NCBI GenBank assembly: GCA_030248195.1 | Contig: JASAND010020903.1 | Span: forward strand, 103,083 to 167,082 | Reading direction: 5' to 3' | Origin: Trissonchulus latispiculum | Taxonomy: Eukaryota > Nematoda > Enoplea > Enoplida > Ironidae | DNA: 64,000 bases | Shown here: one piece after another, positions 12,801-25,300 of the stretch | How positions within the stretch are numbered: position 1 is the first letter of the stretch | How the letters are laid out: each line of letters begins with the position of its first letter | Notes under the pieces: model-generated | Database searches by the model: none | What the model was told of the DNA's origin: nothing | What the model saw: the letters and a program-made list of their open reading frames with translations, nothing else | Program-made: the position numbers and the translations under genes

Positions 12801-15800
12801 TCTCTGCTTCTGGGGAGAGTATTTTGAATTTAAGTAAGTTAGTTTCTGTTTTGTTTTTTTTATTTGAGTTATTTACTCAAGTTTTTCCATTTACTAAAAA
12901 TTGTATTCAGACAGTTGAAGATTAAGACTGTGTTCTGAAGATCGGCATATTTTTTCTGCTTCTTGGAGGAACCAAAAGTGTATAAGGCAGGTCCTCGGCC
13001 CTCGCCCAGTATGTTGGAAATGGGGAGGGATCTTTGTGAATCCTGAAGGAGACAGGGACGGGGCCACTCAGTACTTAGTTAAAAGGTTTGTATTTTCGTC
13101 TCAGAGACGTAAGATTTGTAAAAATAGGTTGGAAGAGGCGAAGTTTTTCCGCATCACACTCTCGAAATTGAAGTTTTTCTGGACCCTCGTATTGAATCCA
13201 GCCCGGTGGCGCGGCCTTGGCTAGATAAATGACGTAGGTCTCCTTCCAGTCTTTCCTGTTGTTCTAAAATACATATGAGATAATTTAGTAGACACCGTTT
13301 TAATTTTATTTTTTACTGTAATATCCATGCATCAGACTACTGTTTGCTTTTGTAGACATTTGCCAAAGCTTGAAGTGATCTGTGTAAATCTGTACAGAGA
13401 AGCTGATCGCAAGAAGCGAAAGGATCGCAGTAGCTTAGTTGGTAAGTATTATCAAGACCAGTCTTGTGTATGTGCATACCTTCTGACCATTTCACTGCCT
13501 GTTTTAAATTCGATTCAAAATTCAAGACTAGTCTTGTGTATGTGCATACCTTCTGACCATTTCACTGCCTGTTTTAAATTCGATTCAAAATTCAAGACTA
13601 GTCTTGTGTATGTGCATACCTTCTGACCATTTTACTGCCTGTTTTAAATTCGATTCAAAATACAGTATGATCAAGAGTACATAATGATAAGAGTATGACA
13701 AGCGTCACACTCTATGCAGTGAAGACCAAAACTATGCTATGCGCGCTATCGGCTGACCCCCCCCACGAATTGACCCCCTCTCACACCGCCCCTATATGGG
13801 TACGTGGTCCAAACGGGGGTCGCTCACTGCTGTGCATAATTAAACGCTGAAATTAACAGGGGCCCAATTTGTGGAGGGGGTTTTAAGCGTGTATGTTTAA
13901 CACTTGTATATAGAAAACATGCTAAGCGAGTGAGCGACCCCCGTTTAGGACTATGTACCCATATAGGGGCGGTGTGAGAGGGGGTCAATTTGTGGGGGGG
14001 GGTCAGCCGATAGCGCGCATAGCATAGTTTTGGCCTTCACTGCATAGAGTGTGACGCTTGTCATACTCTTATCATTATGTACTCTTGGTATGATTCAAAA
14101 CCAGCAACTAGCAAGTGTCAGTTACTTTTGTATTTATGTTTTGATGTGAGTACTGTATTGTTTGTTTTAGGATATGTAAATATACCGGTTAGTGTCCTAG
14201 TCGGAAAGCAGCCCGTTGAACGATGGTAAGTGATTTTGTTTGTGGCAGAAACCTTTTTTGTTCTACTGTAGTGTCATGTCAATAATTTACTACTGTTTAA
14301 CTCTGTCCTAAAGCTTTTGCAAAGTCCAGACAATCACAAATGGAAACATTTCCATAGACTATTCAAGTTGCTGTTGATTTGTACCTTTTCAGTTACATAC
14401 TTTCTGTTTCTATAACGTGCGTACATATAGGCAATCAAACAGTGTAGTATTGTAATACCTATTATGTTTATTGGTTATTTTAGGTACGTAATCAGTGGAG
14501 CAGAAAGGCACGGTCAGAAGGCCTCGGACGCTCCTGCGATTCGTGTCAAGGCTCGATATCAGACCCTGACTATTCTACCCCTGAAATGCTACAAAGAATT
14601 CCTTCATGTATGTACAAAACGAAGCAACAAGCAAGGTTATATCAGTTGGGTAACATAGTTTAAACATTTCGAAATCCAATATGAGTAATAGTTTTTCGTA
14701 TTCGTTTTTGTCTTTCTAACAATGTTTTGTTAATTGTTTCAGATTCTGGAAACTCAATACCTCAGTATTTGTCTTGCTCTGGAGCCTTTTCTGAGCGCAA
14801 AGAACAAAGTTAGTTTCATTTGTGTTCGCTTGAGCTAAGTTTTCCTATTGTTTGTAATACGTAGGCTTGCGAGAAGCTTAGCTTCAGTTGAAAGTAAGTA
14901 TCAAATGTTAGGAATTGTAATGCTTTTTTAAAATTATTTATTTTTTGTTATTGCTGTTCGTTTAGGAAGATATTGCCACAAGTCTTGTCAATATTCTGCA
15001 TCATCAGCGTTTGGCCAAAGAATTTCTGTCAGATCTCATCATGGCTGAAGTCAAAAAATTAGGTTAGCAATGCTAGCACTGATTTTTTTCTTAACTAGTT
15101 TTCTCATAATGTATAAGTATAAAAACTTGTTGAGGAATTATGTTAAACGCTTTAGCGTTCAGTTAAAAACCAATGTGTTCATTCACCCCTCAGTTTGGTC
15201 ATCTGCGTTATTGACTCCAATGTAATATCTCTATAAATGTACATGCATGTGCTAGCTGTATGTTTTTCGTTGTGGTTACAAGTTAAATATTTTCATGTCT
15301 AAAACTAATGTTTAGACGATGATCATTTGATGTTTCGTGGTAACTCTCTGGCAACAAAGGCCATTGAGGCTTACATGAAACTGGTGGGTGGTCAGTACCT
15401 CCAGGACACTCTGGGTGATTTTGTTCGATCTCTGATGGACGCTGATGATGATTGTGAGGTATGAATTTTCGATCTGAGCTGTGATTATCCCCTCACTGAT
15501 GAGTATTGGGTACTCATTTCTGGGAGGAGTCACTGGTGTCTAATATGTGGCTGGCAGCCGTTATCGTGCAGATCATGTTCCAGTTTCATCGCTAGAAGTG
15601 TGGCGCTTGTCACACTCTTAGTTTTTATGTACTCTTGTTATCTGGAACCTCATGTAATCAGTTTGACAGGGTGCATCTAACCTCCTTCCGTCTCTCAAAC
15701 TCACAGCATAATGGAATGGTAGTATTATCATTTTATTAGTCTTCTCTTCCTCTTAATACACTCCAGTCCTTGAGGTCATTATTGTACAGTGATCATTATA

Positions 15801-18800
15801 ACATGAGCATTGCCGACCAAATGCAAAGAAATGTCTTCCGCTTTAGTAATTTTAATAACCGTTATTTATTTTAAGATTTAAAATAATTTTGTCAATGTTT
15901 TAGGTTGACCCGGTTAAACTTCACAACAATCCTCTCCTGGAAAAGAACAGGAAAACGTTGACGTTCTACGTGGAAGTGGCCTGGGGCAAGATTATCAATT
16001 CAGTGCATTATTTTCCTACGTAGGTTTTAAGTTACCCTCTTTTTCATTCTCTTCAGTTTTGTTGACGTTTAATGTCAATGTTAAATAATTGAATACTGCG
16101 TTGTTTGGGTGCTTTGTGGCATTTCGTTCTATTCAACGTAGAGTAATGTTGACGTTTATATTTTGGTGTTTTTGCACTTCTGTTTTATTTCAGAGAGCTT
16201 CGTCATGTCTTTGCTACGATTCGAAGTAGACTGGCCTGCGCTGGCCGGGAAGGCTTGGCCGATAACATAATCTCTTCCAGCATATTTCTTCGATTCCTTT
16301 GTCCGGCAATTCTGTCGCCAAACTTGTTTGGTCTAATGACAGGTACTTACGTAAACTGTTTTTATTGTTAATCATAGCTCAGTTTCAGGAACTAAGAATT
16401 ATATATGCCAAAGTTGTCTATTTTGACAAATAATTAGATTTTATTTAACCATATTTTGATCTCTGCTTTGTTTTTGTGTTTTTATTTTATTTATTTTGTT
16501 TTTTCAGAATATCCAAGCGAACGAGGAAGTCGCAGTCTAACGCTGGTGGCCAAGACCATTCAAACGCTGGCCAACTTTTCTCAGTTCGGAGCCAAAGAGC
16601 AATACATGGAATTTATGAACAACTTTGTACACAGGGAATGGGACAATATGTCTCACTTTTTGCACAAAATATCGGTAGGTTCGGCTAGATTGAGAAATAT
16701 GACAGAGTTTTTGACAAAAAGTTGGCATAATGTTGAATGGTTGAATGATTGATTCTGATCTAAATTATTAAGTTTTGTTACCTTTAAACTGAAAGACTTG
16801 TCCGAAAACATTCTTTTGTCTGCCTTGAATTTTACTTTTTTGTAAACTGAACAGTTGTGTATTATATTCCGTTGACTGGACTCTCTTCGTTCTCACCCAT
16901 GGTCCATGACGCTGCAGTGACATTCTGGTTTTTCAGAATTATTCTGCACTTTCGAGCTTTAGCTTGCTTACCACCACTTCCTTTGCTTAATAGAACATTT
17001 GGTTATTTTTGTTTCAGAGTTTATTGATCAAGGATCGCCCCGGTCTTGACTCTGATGGCATTGTTGACGTCGGGAAGGAGCTGTCTCAACTCCACTGCTA
17101 TTTTATGGAGTGTTTGACCAGTATTCCTAGGGTTAGTTTGCCCTATTTTGTGTCTGTTAGTTTACTGGTTGAGCACAATTTGCCTTGAAATGTAAACATA
17201 ATGTTTGCCAATTTAGGAACTATATCACGAAAATATAAAGTTAATCCGAGTTAGCAGACGGATCCATGAAGTATACAAGTATTAATCATAAAGAAATAAT
17301 GAAAAACGCCTGCCTACAGTTCAGTCGCTAAAGCAAAGCCTTAGTCTGAATCAATGCTCAGGTGAGCGCTCTTACCCCGGAAGAACTATTCCCTGGAGCA
17401 GCTGGCAAGAGCTGGAGGGAATAGTTCTAGTTCTCCCTGGGTAAGAGTGCTCACTGCACCTATTGGCTCTCTCCTGATTCGGACTAAGGCTTCAAGAAAG
17501 GGTAGACCAGAGTTAAAAATAACTCGATCCTTTTTTGAAAGAATTACACGAGGGAAGCTCAAGCTTGAATGGAGTTAAAACTAGTTCAAACAGTCATATA
17601 CTTTTAACTCTACTCTACTCTACTCTACCCTTTCTTGAAAAGGCCCTAAGTGACTGCTGGCAGGCGTTTTTCATTATTTCTTTATAGAAATCGAAATTGT
17701 TTAGTTCTGTCTAACTGTTCATGGTTTTTGCTTTGTGTGCTTTATGCTGTTTTGGATTGTCACCTTAGCCCTTTCATTTTCTGTTGCTTTTGCCTGTTTC
17801 AGGAATCTCAGGGTAGTTCATTGTGTGAGCTTAGAAGGATTCTCAGCAGCCTCACTGAAGCTTTAAAGCAGCCGGTTCCTCCCCACTCTGCCAGTAATCA
17901 GACTTCCTCTGCCTACGGCGGCGGTGATGGCAGTGGGAGTCTGTCACCGGTCTCTCCCATCTCAGACTATGATAACAATGACGGCTGCTCTTCGTCCCCA
18001 GGCGGCAGTTCTGGTGGTGACTCTGCCGGTTCTCTGGGCGGACTGCATGGGTTTCCTTCGCCCAGGCATTCACGGCCCCTCCTGGGCAGCAGTGCTAAGG
18101 CTCCCCTCAAGTCCACGCAGATTTCCTCGCCTCCGGCCGGTCATTCCTCAGCTCCAGCATCGGCTACTAAAGGCGCCGGCAGCTCTAATGGTAGTAGTCG
18201 GTCTTCGGTGGTCGCCAGAGACTTGAGTACTGCCGACGACTATGTCCTCTATACGGCACTGGAGGAGAATTTAGGCCTACGGAAGTCTGGCATGGCCGTC
18301 CAACGGAGCCGAAAACAGCACAATCCCTCTCATAGCCATGGTCTTCATCATCATCATCATCAGTTTCACCATCAGAAGCAACTGTCCAGCTCTAGCAGTA
18401 CTGGCAGCAGTGCTGGGGATAGCACGATGGCGTCGCCACAGAGTCGCACCCTATCCCCGGCCACCACTCCCAGTACGGCCACAACGGCACGACGCGACAG
18501 TCAGGATGATAGTCTATCTGCACGCCGTGCCGTTATGGGGCTGCCTGATGACAGACTGAAGTATGTGGATGATAGCCTTCGTCGATCACCCGCCGGCGAC
18601 TACGAGTCTGGCGGCCACCTGCAGCATGATCTATCTTCATCTCAGGACGCTGGCAATCTAGTTTCTATGGATACAGATCCGTCCTGTTCCTCCCCGACCC
18701 ACGGTGCTGCTGGAACGGGAGGGGCATCCCAGTCGCCAGTGATTGGCTCTGCTCCCCGGCAGCCTAAACGAAAGAAGGGCAGCCAGGCTTCCCTGGCCTC

Positions 18801-21010
18801 CAGCTCGGGCTATCATTCGATGCCCATGTCTAGTAACAGCAGCTCACCAGTGGACTGTAGCAGTAGCAGCTGTAGTGGCAGTTCGAGCACTGGTGGTCCT
18901 CAGCCTCCCCCTTCTCAGACGGCATCGCTGGGACGAGGGACAGCCGATGGACCTGGCACTGGCACCTCCGCCTATCTCCTCTCCACCCCTCTCTCTACGG
19001 CTGCTGGTACTGGTGGCAGTAACAGTTGCATCTCTGCGTCAACCTCTACAGCTGCGCTATCCTTCTCCAATCCACTCTATAGTCTTCAGACAACGCCGCT
19101 GCTGAAGAAATCATCCTCACACTCGGTGGTTTCGGAGATCCCATCCGCTGCTGCCTCGCCTTCTCCCAACCCAACCACAGCCGGCGGTTGTCCCATCCCT
19201 GACCGTAGCACCACCACTGTGGGCTCCCTCAGTTCCAATGCTCCCCTGAGCGCCATCACCTCGGCCATCTGCTCTGGCGGAGGGACGCTTCAGCGATCCG
19301 CGGCGGCGACTTCTCAGCAGCATCTCAATTCCTCCCTGGGCTACACTCCGTCTCGGTCCGCGGCGCTGTGCTGTTGTCCGGACGCCAGTCCGGCTGTACC
19401 CTGTGCCGGCTGTTCCCTGATCTCGCCACCGGTCATTGACTATCAGTTTAGACCGTCCTTTGGTGGTGGTGGAGGCAGTACTCGCTGTACGCCGGCTCCG
19501 CGTACCAATCCTCGATTTGTTGGCAGCAACGGAGGCGGTACTCTCTCGAGGTCGCCACGTCTCGGCAGTGCTCATCATGGAACGACCCGGTCCCCGATGC
19601 GCAGGACCTGTACAGAGTCAGAGATCTGCTACACTGGGGCCCAGCAACCGCTGGTCATGTGCTCCTCTGTGGACAGCGGGTGCAACGATTCCACTGACGC
19701 TGATGTGGATCTCTCACCGCCTTCCACAGTGGATGCCAATGGCGAGGCTGTGGACGAAGTTGTCAAAAAGCAGGTATGTCCGGCTTTGTTGTATAGTTAT
19801 GTTGGTCGGCATATTTTTTCCTTGGAAATAACGTAGCCATCAGCTGAAAAATCACTAAAATTTTTAAGTAACATTCCATTGTAGTGGCCCTTTTCTTTTA
19901 GCTCAGATTGACTACTTTAATTGTACCTGTTTCGTCGACACATCTACCACCTTGTTTTTTGTTGCGTTTTAGTATTTGGATGAGCTTGAAACCATGAAGC
20001 AGCAACTGGAAGAGACTAAAGAGCGGCTGAAAGAGGCTGAGGAGCGAGAACTGAGATGGAAGCAAAAGTATTTAAACTTTCTCGGCGTTGTTTTGTCCTC
20101 TGACAGAAGTCTAGTGAAGAGTATAGAAGATTTAGTCAGGAAACGCTTTGACAGTGCATAGTTCCTTTTTATAGCTAGCGGTTCCAGTTCTATATTCGCA
20201 TGTCTGCTGTTTCTGCTGTTTCAGATATGAAGAAGTTCGACCCCGATTCGCGGATGCCATCAAGTCGGCGGCTGTAGCTTTAAGTGATTCCTCTGATACC
20301 ATGGAAACGCTCCTGTAAGTTATTCCAGTTGTTTTTTCCAATATTTATGCATCATGTAGGATGTTCGTTTCCCTCCGGGTAGTAAGAATGGCTGTGCCCC
20401 CACAGTTGATGTGAAAATCGCGAGATTGTGTTAAACTGTGTTTTTGGGTTTCTTTGAGTTTCTTTTATGAAACTCATTCATCTCCAGCAATTATGCACAC
20501 TGCGCATAGTCGCAAGGTTTGGCGGAAAGCTTTATGTTTGGCTCACAGTTAAGAGTTAGAAGTATGAGCATGATAATGTAATACGTAAACTGAGTAACTA
20601 CTACCTAAACTGCGGAATCTTTTTTCAGAAACGATCCAGCCATTCTGCCCTGTCTCGCCACTCGATTTGATGGGGATTCTTCGAAAGCCAACGGACAAGG
20701 TGGTCAACGGTCTGGTGCGTCCAACAACAGTCGAAATGAGGACTCTGAAAATCGCCGCCTGTCGACGTCAAAAAGAAAGCCAGGCAGCGAGCCCTGTCTA
20801 TTGGCCAGTCCAGAACTGGTTCAGGATCTGGGAAGGGATAAGCAGGGACTGACCGATTCCGCGCCAACCAGCGGAGTTCAGTCAATTCCTAATGCTTCCA
20901 ATTCCCCCCTAAATGTGAACTCGTGCAACGGTTCCAGTCAGCCCCTTCCTCTCACTCCTCGCCCATTAGCACAGATTAACTTTGCTTCACTTAAATCCAC
21001 AGATATTTAG
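6860..21010 (+). CDS. SynGAP/DAB2IP/RASAL2-type Ras GTPase-activating protein (5' incomplete)
   Basis: Exons: 6859-7155, 12456-12557, 12735-12833, 13356-13441, 14171-14225, 14484-14607, 14743-14808, 14966-15062, 15316-15458, 15904-16019, 16194-16342, 16508-16674, 17018-17131, 17803-19773, 19973-20067, 20225-20314 and 20629-21010 (TAG). All are GT-AG and phase-compatible, giving 1383 residues from the first full codon. The first exon has the family hallmark SRSHESLLS followed by a PH-domain half ending in [10 protein letters not shown]. Next come a C2 domain ([40 protein letters not shown]) and the RasGAP domain with [37 protein letters not shown] and [15 protein letters not shown]. Exon 17803-19773 encodes a 657-aa Ser/Gly/Pro-rich region with a His-rich run near 18330-18380, recalling SYNGAP1. 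A Glu/Lys-rich coiled coil follows (19973-20314). In this family the protein speeds GTP hydrolysis by Ras/Rap at the membrane. Which vertebrate paralogue is closest is not resolved. Confidence 0.93.
7707..8124. mobile_element. G-run MITE with CTGGGTTTACTTTA termini
   Basis: Ends are inverted: CTGGGTTTACTTTA on the left and TAAAGTAAACCCAG on the right. The 5-bp sequence ATAGC directly flanks both ends (7702-7706 and 8125-8129) and is a likely target-site duplication. The interior has long G and C homopolymers next to each end and an AT-rich core containing GGCGAAGC. There is no transposase. A related copy lies at 41914-42266, and a more distant relative may lie within 57400-57722. Confidence 0.75.
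9055..9128. repeat. GTA/GTAGTAGTA microsatellite
   Basis: Imperfect (GTA)n array inside the large RasGAP intron. No gene is implied. Confidence 0.85.
13453..13661. repeat. 70-bp tandem repeat, three copies
   Basis: Three head-to-tail copies of a 70-bp unit begin with GTCTTGTGTATGTGCATACC at 13461, 13531 and 13601. They are nearly identical (for example TTTCACTG against TTTTACTG in the last). They lie in a RasGAP intron starting just after the donor at 13442 and run up to the foldback element at 13672. Unit length and lack of spacers exclude a CRISPR. Confidence 0.9.
13672..14087. mobile_element. CAAGAG-family foldback MITE, copy 1
   Basis: A 416-bp near-complete palindrome. It starts CAAGAGTACATAATGATAAG and ends with the inverse, and is flanked by GTATGAT on both sides (13665-13671 and 14088-14094), a 7-bp target duplication. 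The arms continue through a shared core (GACCCCCTCTCACACCGCCC, then TATATGGGTAC and CGGGGGTCGCTCACT) to a short central loop. It has no coding capacity and sits in a RasGAP intron. The superfamily is not assigned. Confidence 0.88.
15493..15637. mobile_element. CAAGAG-family element, truncated copy
   Basis: The right end CACTCTTAGTTTTTATGTACTCTTG matches the family terminus in inverse form. The interior shares GAGTATTGGGTACTCATTTCTG and GCAGCCGTTATCGTGCAG (the latter inverted) with the copy at 22445-22729. No left terminus is found, so the copy is truncated. It lies in the RasGAP intron after 15458. Confidence 0.65.
17288..17685. mobile_element. MITE with ATAAAGAAATAATGAAAAACGCC ends
   Basis: Terminal inverted repeats of about 27 bp start with ATAAAGAAATAATGAAAAAC. 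A second inverted pair (AGCCTTAGTCTGAATC and GATTCGGACTAAGGCTT) and a long internal hairpin around 17360-17450 (GGAACTATTCCC / GGGAATAGTTC) lie inside. A shorter relative is at 62669-62800. It lies in the RasGAP intron 17132-17802 and has no coding capacity. Confidence 0.75.
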
Positions 21011-22307
21011 TCTAAAGCTTTGTACCTACGTACGTATATGTAACTACTTTGTTCAGTATCCAGGTTTATGTTTTTTCTCTGTTTTCTTGTGTTTGCAGTA
21101 TATCGTGTTCCCTGCATATGTCTCTGTTGTTGTTGTTATGTCTGTTCACAGGACTTTGGACATGTTAATTATGTTGTTTGTTCCGTTATTTTTATTTTCA
21201 ATATTTATTTTTTGTGTTTACGTTTTCTGTGGATGGGGGTCATGCTTTTCTTATTTCTGAAGCTGTGCAGAATACACACCATGTTTATCTATTGCGTAGA
21301 AGTAAACAAAAAGCACTGTAAATATAAAAAATAAGCAGCTTCATTGCTGAAGACGATGTCTAACTATCATTAAAACTAAATTAATTATTGAATTAGAGTA
21401 CTAGGTGCGCTTTGCCACGTCTAAAATTTTTGTTTAACTTTTGTGCTTAGCCATTTTGTAACATAACACTGTCTTTAGTTTTCTTAATGTTAATTTGCTT
21501 CTTCTGTAGGACAGGAATGAGGTGATCATTCGTTTGAGTTTGATTTATTAGTCGATTGTGCTAATTTGTTACTGAAATTTAGTTAAGTCTCTTATAGTCA
21601 TTTTGTTTGTACATATGCAGGTTTGTTTGTTTGTATAGGAGTGTGAATGTTATGTGAACATTCAAATTATTGGTTGTTTGCCTTAATGAAAATATTAAAA
21701 TGTATTTAATATAATTACTGTACTTTTGTCAGGAATTTGTTCATGTTAAATTGAGCACGGTATATTGTCGGTGCGGTGTTTGGAGCACTTGTTTTCATTG
21801 TGATTTTAATTATTTATTGTAGTATATTTTTAGTTTTACAAATTATTGCACTTTATGGTTATCATGTAGAAGTAGCGCTTCACGCGTGTGGTGTAGATTA
21901 TTTGTCTAATCTGTAGGAAATATGTGAAATTTTGTATGCGGCCAAATTGAAATGATTACTTTTGAAGACTGTTAAAAGTTGTGGTTTGCTTTAAATAATT
22001 ATTAATCTTTGTCGAGTTCGGTTATCTGAACTTTTGTCTCAGTTGTGTGTATATTTATGTGGTCACTCAGAAAGTTTTATTAAATAAGTACAGAAATGCT
22101 TTACTGGTATGCTCAGTCAGTATGTAGTCGGTTAGGATTTAGGAATAGACATAAGGAAATATAAATATACGGAGCATTTGACTACTATCAATAAATTAGT
22201 CAAACTTCAAATGCAACTGCTTCTGCATGGAAGTGGTTGAGTAATCAGCGGCTTCGGATGGTTTTCCCATATACCCTAAAAATGGAATGAAAAATATCTG
22301 CAGATCA
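21011..22307. other. convergent 3' flank between RasGAP and DBH-like genes
   Basis: AT-rich, no gene. Candidate polyadenylation signals on the + strand are ATTAAA at 21369 and 21694 and AATAAA at 22190. On the - strand an AATAAA lies at 22081-22076. The two genes are tail-to-tail, so their 3' UTRs may overlap if the distal signals are used. Confidence 0.45.
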
Positions 22308-25300
22308 TTATTGACCACTCGCGTTCCATTGACTAGGGCACTGCAGCTGCGAATAAAGATGAAGAAAATCCATTGCAGCTCAAACTTAACATTAGGTTTA
22401 GTTTAATATTAATATTAGTGGTAATAGCAAAAGTACGTTATAACCAAGAGTGACGCACGTCACACTTTATTAGTCTGGGAACACGGGATCTGGGTCTGCA
22501 GTCTGCACGATAACGGCTGCCCTCCCCCACAACAAGGAGTGTCCATATACATTTGTGTAGGTTCACTCGCTTGTATGTTTATGTGCTGAAGCCAAACACG
22601 ATCTATCAGCAGTTGACCACTTTCGAGCTTCACCACAAAATGAGCGTCCACCAATGAGTATTGAGTACTCATTTATGGAGGACACTGGGGTTGCCTGCCG
22701 CACTCTTAGTTGTTTGTTGTGTACTCTTGGCAATAGGTAAGGACTCATTTGAAGAAAAGAAATAGCAAAAATAACCTCAGTTTGAAGAGGAAGATTAAGT
22801 TCTCATTGGCAGTCTTACCGGTATCCGCTTTCCATTAGTTTGATTGCACTGCATTGACAGAGATGATTTGTCATACAAATATCTCAACTGATTGGAAAGT
22901 TGTTGATTCCAGAGTAGGGAATTATAGTTGCTTCGTGGGGTCACCTTTGGTGAAACATGCTCTCCTTGGCTAGAACAGACAGAAAAGACTAAAAGTCAAG
23001 TAAGATTCAACTAAACTGGACAACATTTAAAAAGCTACGAAATTCTATTAGTGGGGCTATCTCATGTTTGGCTAGGCCAAAAATATTAATTCGTTCCATA
23101 GCTGTTTAGTCTATTTCCTCATTAACCTCATGAGTACTGATTATCTATAATCTTATGATTATATATAAATTAAAGGTGTCCATTAATATCTAGATTACAA
23201 ACGTACCTCTGCTTTTGTGCATTGATTAACAGTATGTAACATCACCCATGCTGTTCTTACTTACGCAGCCAGGTAGGCAAAGTATGCCTGGAGTGTTTTG
23301 CTATCAACAGAACTTTTGCATACTTCCAAAGAAGTCAGCGGATAATAATGAACATAGTTTACACACATTTCATCAGTTATAGATTCTCCACCCTGAAAAT
23401 ATTTATTTTTACATTTTTATTCCTGCTGGAGCAGGAATGTATAAAATGATATCTATTTATGTTTATCCTGTGTTTTCTCAGTTTCTTTACATCGAAGCCC
23501 TATCTTTAACACAGAGCTAGTATAGGGAACTTTTTTGCGGAAGCTCATTATGCAAATTAGGTTAACAGCTATATAACCGATAGAATTTTAAGTCTTCTCG
23601 CAGTTGCCAACTGCCAGCAATCTATACGGTTGCATGTTTTTGGGTGTAGCTTGGGAGCTGCACATAGGTACACTAACATTGAAGTTGAGCCCCTGAGCTC
23701 AACTTTAATGCTTCACTCGTCACACCAAAATTCACAAATGATTCTTCTCAGCAAAATTACATAAATCTCTCTATAACTGTCGTTTAAAATCATACACTTT
23801 AAATTGTATCGAAACTTGGAGATCTAGAGTTTAACAGACAGCTCCTGTCCTTGTGCGACTGTAAAAAGCTTATTTTCAGAGTGAGGTAGAATTTACAAAA
23901 ACTACACAGAACTCGGTTAATGTCAGTTATCTGTTATGTATCAAGCGGATAAGCACGTAACGTAACGCTAACGACAATTAGCGGAACAAGATTGCTTCCT
24001 AATCAAGATTATCAGAATATGGAAATACTTCGAAGAAGTTAAAGTCTGAAAACCTAAGCTCGAATGAGCTGTGACGACTGACGGCAACTGCATCAATACA
24101 GTAGTACATTAAAATTTTAAAAGCACGGACAGTTTACTTCTGTCAACTTGAAATGAATTAAGAAGCATTTATTTTTATAGGTCCACCAAGGAATAGTGCC
24201 TCTTTTGGGGCCAACTTGTTCAAATTTAAAACGAAAAATTAGACACCACAATTTTTTTATCATTTACATTAAAGTAGATATAGTAAGGTGCGAATACTGT
24301 GTTACTGAACTCAACTTATAATTACGATAGCTTTAGGGTTCCACCTCTACGATACAATTAACAGAATAAATATGCTTACGACAGTAACATTTCCACGCTG
24401 CTGGGTATCGTAAATACAGGTTGTAATCAGCGCGTCGCCCTAAAATACAACTAAACTGTGTTCTTGCATTGGCTTTCTTGCTTACTTGTGTTGTTATTTA
24501 TTATTATCAAGAGTACATAATAGATAAGAGTATGACAACAGGCAGGCTCTCTGTTATCAGAGCAAAAACTATGCTATGCGCGCTATCGGCTAACCCCCCC
24601 CCCACAAATTGACCCCCTCTCACACCGCCCCTATATGGGTACGGGGTCCAAACGGGGGTCGCTCACTGCTTTGCATAATTACATGTTATAATTAACCGAG
24701 GCCTAATTTGGGAACAGGGTGCAAGCATGTATGTTTAACATATGCATGTAGAAAACATACTAAGCGAGTGAGCGACCCCCGTTTGGAACTATGTACCCAT
24801 ATAGGGGCGGTGTGAGAGGGAGTCAATTTGTGGGGGGGTGAGCCGATAGCGCGCATAGCATAGTTTTTGCTCTGATAACAGAGAGCCTGCCTGTTGTCAT
24901 ACTCTTATCTATTATGTACTCTTGTTATTATGTACAATCCTTGAGACGTTGGGTAATATACCTATACTAACGTATACAATACAATACCAATACCACCAAT
25001 ACAAAAACATTGGCTATTTATATAACCAGATTGATAATAGCTAATGCGCGCTGAAATTATATAAATCAATTTATATCACGCTGATTCGTTTAGGATCTTT
25101 CCGTGTCTACGTTTGTTGTAGGTACTTTTGTTTTCTCATTGACGATCTGTGCATCCCCTGATTTTGATTAGCAAAATAGCATGTTTTCTGATTCTCATTT
25201 CCTCACCGGCAAAATCCGTCGAGGAGGACGAATTGGACGAATTTCTTGCCAATGAGTGGTGAAATGGTAGTCTTCATTCAGTAGTGGCAATTCTATTCCG

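Noticed and set aside
13453..13661. CRISPR-like repeats
   Set aside because: Contiguous 70-bp tandem copies without spacers in a eukaryotic intron.
17650..17802. N-terminal part of the 728-codon open frame before the large RasGAP exon
   Set aside because: The first 51 codons lie upstream of a clear acceptor (TTTGCCTGTTTCAG at 17802) and overlap the right end of a MITE. The exon begins at 17803 in phase with 17131.
18338..19831. Several 60-150 codon frames on both strands over the large RasGAP exon
   Set aside because: Shadows of a GC-rich, low-complexity coding exon; none has its own splice or family support.
22201..22346. Longer open frame in the last DBH-like exon
   Set aside because: It is a different frame from the phase-0 join. 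The chosen frame gives the short family-typical QCP ending and a stop at 22308.
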